This document shows positions 62,193 to 64,000 of a DNA stretch of 64,000 nt, in pieces. Numbering within the stretch: the first letter of the stretch is position 1; each line of letters starts with the position of its first letter. The notes beneath the pieces were generated by a model. It saw only the letters and a program-made list of their open reading frames with translations, was not told the DNA's origin and did no database searches. The stretch comes from Trichomonas tenax (lineage: Eukaryota > Parabasalia > Trichomonadida > Trichomonadidae): positions 1-64,000 of the forward strand of contig JALKBU010000091.1 in NCBI GenBank assembly GCA_023091735.1, in the 5' to 3' direction. Both the position numbers and the translations under genes were made by a program.

Positions 62193-62924
62193 TTATCCAC
62201 TGCCTTCGTAATAGAAATCTGATTCGATTTGGATAAATTTGTCACCAAGTATCATTAAAGCGAAAAAGATATATTTCATGTCTGCAAGGAAGTACATAAC
62301 ATCGACAACGAGTGCTAAAAACAAATAAGCAAAATCATAATTATCATTATACATTAAATAAATGTGATAAGGAAGAACGACGGCTGTAAATAAGTATAGG
62401 AAGTAGTCTATGACAAATCCATTTGCATATATTTCTCCATTCTTGATATAATTTAATCTGGCCATGATTTTAACTATAATGCAAAAAGTAAAGTAGTAAA
62501 TCATGAGAGAAACGTAGTGTAGTTTTGCAAAACCTTTAGGATTCGTGAGAATACTGAAAATATGTGAAATTACATTAAAAACAAATGCAATTCTCTCTTG
62601 TCTAAGGCATTTTCTTCCGATTAGTTTTGCTTTCGGTGCTGCTGAGTAAATCATGTGTTTATAATATCTTTGAATAATATAATGAATTCGAATTTGTGCA
62701 ATTATTTGAATAACGTCCATTAATATGATTGCAAGACACGTATCCGATGTCAAAAGTGTTGATTTTGTTGGAATAAATCCATCTAAGAACTCTTTATTGA
62801 AAATGCACATTCCTGTTGCAAATAACTGCCCACTGAGTGATGCAAACGTCGCAAGCCAGAATACATTTGAAGGAAATGTAAGCGCAGACTTGGAAATTCG
62901 TTTAATTGTGTTAAGAACGGACAT
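62193..62924 (-). CDS. Multispan membrane protein, function unknown
   Basis: 243 residues from the ATG at 62924 (MSVLNTIKRISK). The frame extends upstream without ATG. Hydrophobic segments are at about residues 22-45, 62-85, 110-128, 137-158, 172-195 and 200-232, with basic loops (GRKCLRQER) between. No transporter, receptor or enzyme motif is recognised. It resembles the other multispan protein in this window only in general shape. The upstream bases hold TTTACATGAC (62948-62957), the same motif seen upstream of several other genes. Confidence 0.7.
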   Translation of the reverse strand: MSVLNTIKRISKSALTFPSNVFWLATFASLSGQLFATGMCIFNKEFLDGFIPTKSTLLTSDTCLAIILMDVIQIIAQIRIHYIIQRYYKHMIYSAAPKAKLIGRKCLRQERIAFVFNVISHIFSILTNPKGFAKLHYVSLMIYYFTFCIIVKIMARLNYIKNGEIYANGFVIDYFLYLFTAVVLPYHIYLMYNDNYDFAYLFLALVVDVMYFLADMKYIFFALMILGDKFIQIESDFYYEGSG

Positions 62925-63302
62925 TTTAAATAATGTCAAAAAAATAGTTTACATGACTTTTTTTTATTTTTCTTGGTTTTACATTTCCTAATTATTGCAG
63001 CATCTCTTTTGATTGAGTGAATAACTTTCTTTCAAAATTTATAGCATTAATAGCATAGTTATGTATATTCTCTTTATAAAGTTACAAGTTTCGATATGAA
63101 CTCCTCAAGGTATTTTTCATTCAAATATTATTGACTAAAGAAAAGTATCACTTTACAAAAGTGACATCGGTCCATTTTTTTTCAGAGTCGTAAAAATCCT
63201 AATTGGACATAAATTAGCAGTTTTTAGGCATTTTGAAAAACTGTTATTACAGGATCTTATGATTAATTTTGAATCGAAATTTTAATATTATAAATATAGA
63301 GT
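62925..63302. other. Spacer
   Basis: AT-rich. Contains AAAAGTGACAT near 63157 and TTTACATGAC near 62948. No gene. Confidence 0.5.
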
Positions 63303-64000
63303 TCAATTCTGAATATCAAAGCTATCTTCGGTAATTAAATTGAAGATCATCAGCAAAATATTTCTATTGAGCGATGAATAATTGTTACAAAACGGAGTAG
63401 CACATGGTTTGAAATATATAGGGCAATCAGGGACTTTAAATGAGTTTAAATCACATGTATTTCTATTTACATTTAGACCTAATCCTATTAAAGTATTGAA
63501 TGTTTGATCACTGCATTTCAATCCACATGGCATAGAAAAGTTATTAAAGCATCTGGGATGAAATGAAGGATCTCCCTTAATTTCGAAATATTTCAAATTT
63601 GGACAGAATCCAAAGCAATCCGAAGGCAGATAAGTTAATGATTGCGGAATAACGACTTTCACCAAAACTGGAGTACTAAGAGCCAAATATGCAGTCACAT
63701 TAATACAGCCCTCATTAATTATTAAGCTAGAAATATAAGAACCTCTGAAAGCTTCAAAACGTATCTGTTTGACAGTTGAATTAAGAATAATGTCACCACA
63801 TAAATTAGGAAAAGTCCCAAGAATTATATCTTTAGTTGGATTGTAATAAATACTGTTTTCAATATAAAAGTTGGGGTTTTCTGGTTCAAAACTAAAATTA
63901 GTAAGTTTATCATTGAAAATGAATGGAGTTTCATGTATGAGTTTCACACTTTTAGGAACTTGAAAATAATTCAAGTTTGTTTTAATAAAAGCATGTGGTC
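63303..64000 (-). CDS. BspA-like leucine-rich-repeat surface protein, partial
   Basis: The frame is open to the window edge, so the 5' end lies beyond 64000. The visible 232 or so codons have BspA/TpLRR-type repeats: AFIKTNLNYFQVPKSVKLI, IRFEAFRGSYISSLIINEGC, and VLVKVVIPQSLTYLPSDCFG followed by FCPNLKYFEI. A Cys-rich non-repeat end follows (MPCGLKCSD, CPIYFKPCATPFCNN) with a weak hydrophobic stretch (NILLMIFNLI). BspA-like proteins are the largest putative surface family in trichomonads and are linked to adherence. The absence of a strong C-terminal membrane anchor suggests a secreted or truncated member. Confidence 0.8.
   Translation of the reverse strand, partial: PHAFIKTNLNYFQVPKSVKLIHETPFIFNDKLTNFSFEPENPNFYIENSIYYNPTKDIILGTFPNLCGDIILNSTVKQIRFEAFRGSYISSLIINEGCINVTAYLALSTPVLVKVVIPQSLTYLPSDCFGFCPNLKYFEIKGDPSFHPRCFNNFSMPCGLKCSDQTFNTLIGLGLNVNRNTCDLNSFKVPDCPIYFKPCATPFCNNYSSLNRNILLMIFNLITEDSFDIQN

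Noticed and set aside
1..64000. CRISPR array, bacterial operon or integron
   Set aside because: No regularly spaced identical short repeats, and gene content and promoters are eukaryotic. The tandem repeats found are coding or transposon-like.

Overview
The window comes from a protist nuclear genome, most likely a trichomonad (Parabasalia, Tritrichomonas/Trichomonas type). The DNA is AT-rich. Genes are uninterrupted with no convincing introns, use all three standard stops, and begin very close to TCA-Y-W initiator motifs. The family mix is trichomonad: an IBP39-type initiator-binding (IBD) domain protein, ankyrin proteins with the trichomonad N-terminal region, BspA-like leucine-rich surface protein, Pmp-like and BAP-like surface proteins, many protein kinases, and flagellar proteins. 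Species assignment is inference.

Layout. 1-2.5 kb: no clear gene. 2.5-7.4 kb: IBD transcription factor, coiled-coil protein, a tRNA relic, an ankyrin pseudogene (minus), tRNA-Arg(CCU) and a TrmO-type tRNA methyltransferase. 7.9-21.9 kb is a housekeeping block: a left-handed beta-helix protein, a PP2A-like phosphatase, a condensation/acyltransferase-like protein, a caspase-fold protein without catalytic residues, kinesin-II accessory subunit KAP3, a multispan membrane protein and a VID27 homologue. 23-25.7 kb: a broken surface protein with Ig-like tandem repeats. 26-35 kb: a CaMKK-like kinase, ESF1, a broken Pmp-like gene, an acidic protein, a repeat protein with one internal stop, and a DZIP1-like protein. 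36-44.6 kb: a cysteine-containing ORF without ATG, a tail-anchored protein, a cyclin, a Rab GTPase pseudogene and a DYRK kinase. 45-56 kb is degenerate and repeat-rich: an ankyrin pseudogene with five in-frame stops, a 2.6 kb element with inverted ends, two tandem Pmp-like copies, a 775-bp near-perfect palindrome, tRNA-Glu(CUC), another ankyrin pseudogene, then an intact ankyrin gene. 56-64 kb: an element with inverted ends, a small membrane protein, a CK1 kinase with a CaaX end, a multispan protein and a partial BspA-like gene.

Working together. KAP3 and the DZIP1-like protein are flagellum/basal-body functions. ESF1 and TrmO serve ribosome and tRNA maturation. Kinases, phosphatase, cyclin and Rab are regulatory. 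The surface, Rab and ankyrin copies are mostly broken, showing birth and decay of lineage-expanded families beside tRNA genes and inverted-repeat elements. Two signals go beyond ordinary annotation: TCA-Y-W initiators placed exactly 6 nt before ATG at five genes, and a recurrent intergenic motif close to TTTACATGACA.
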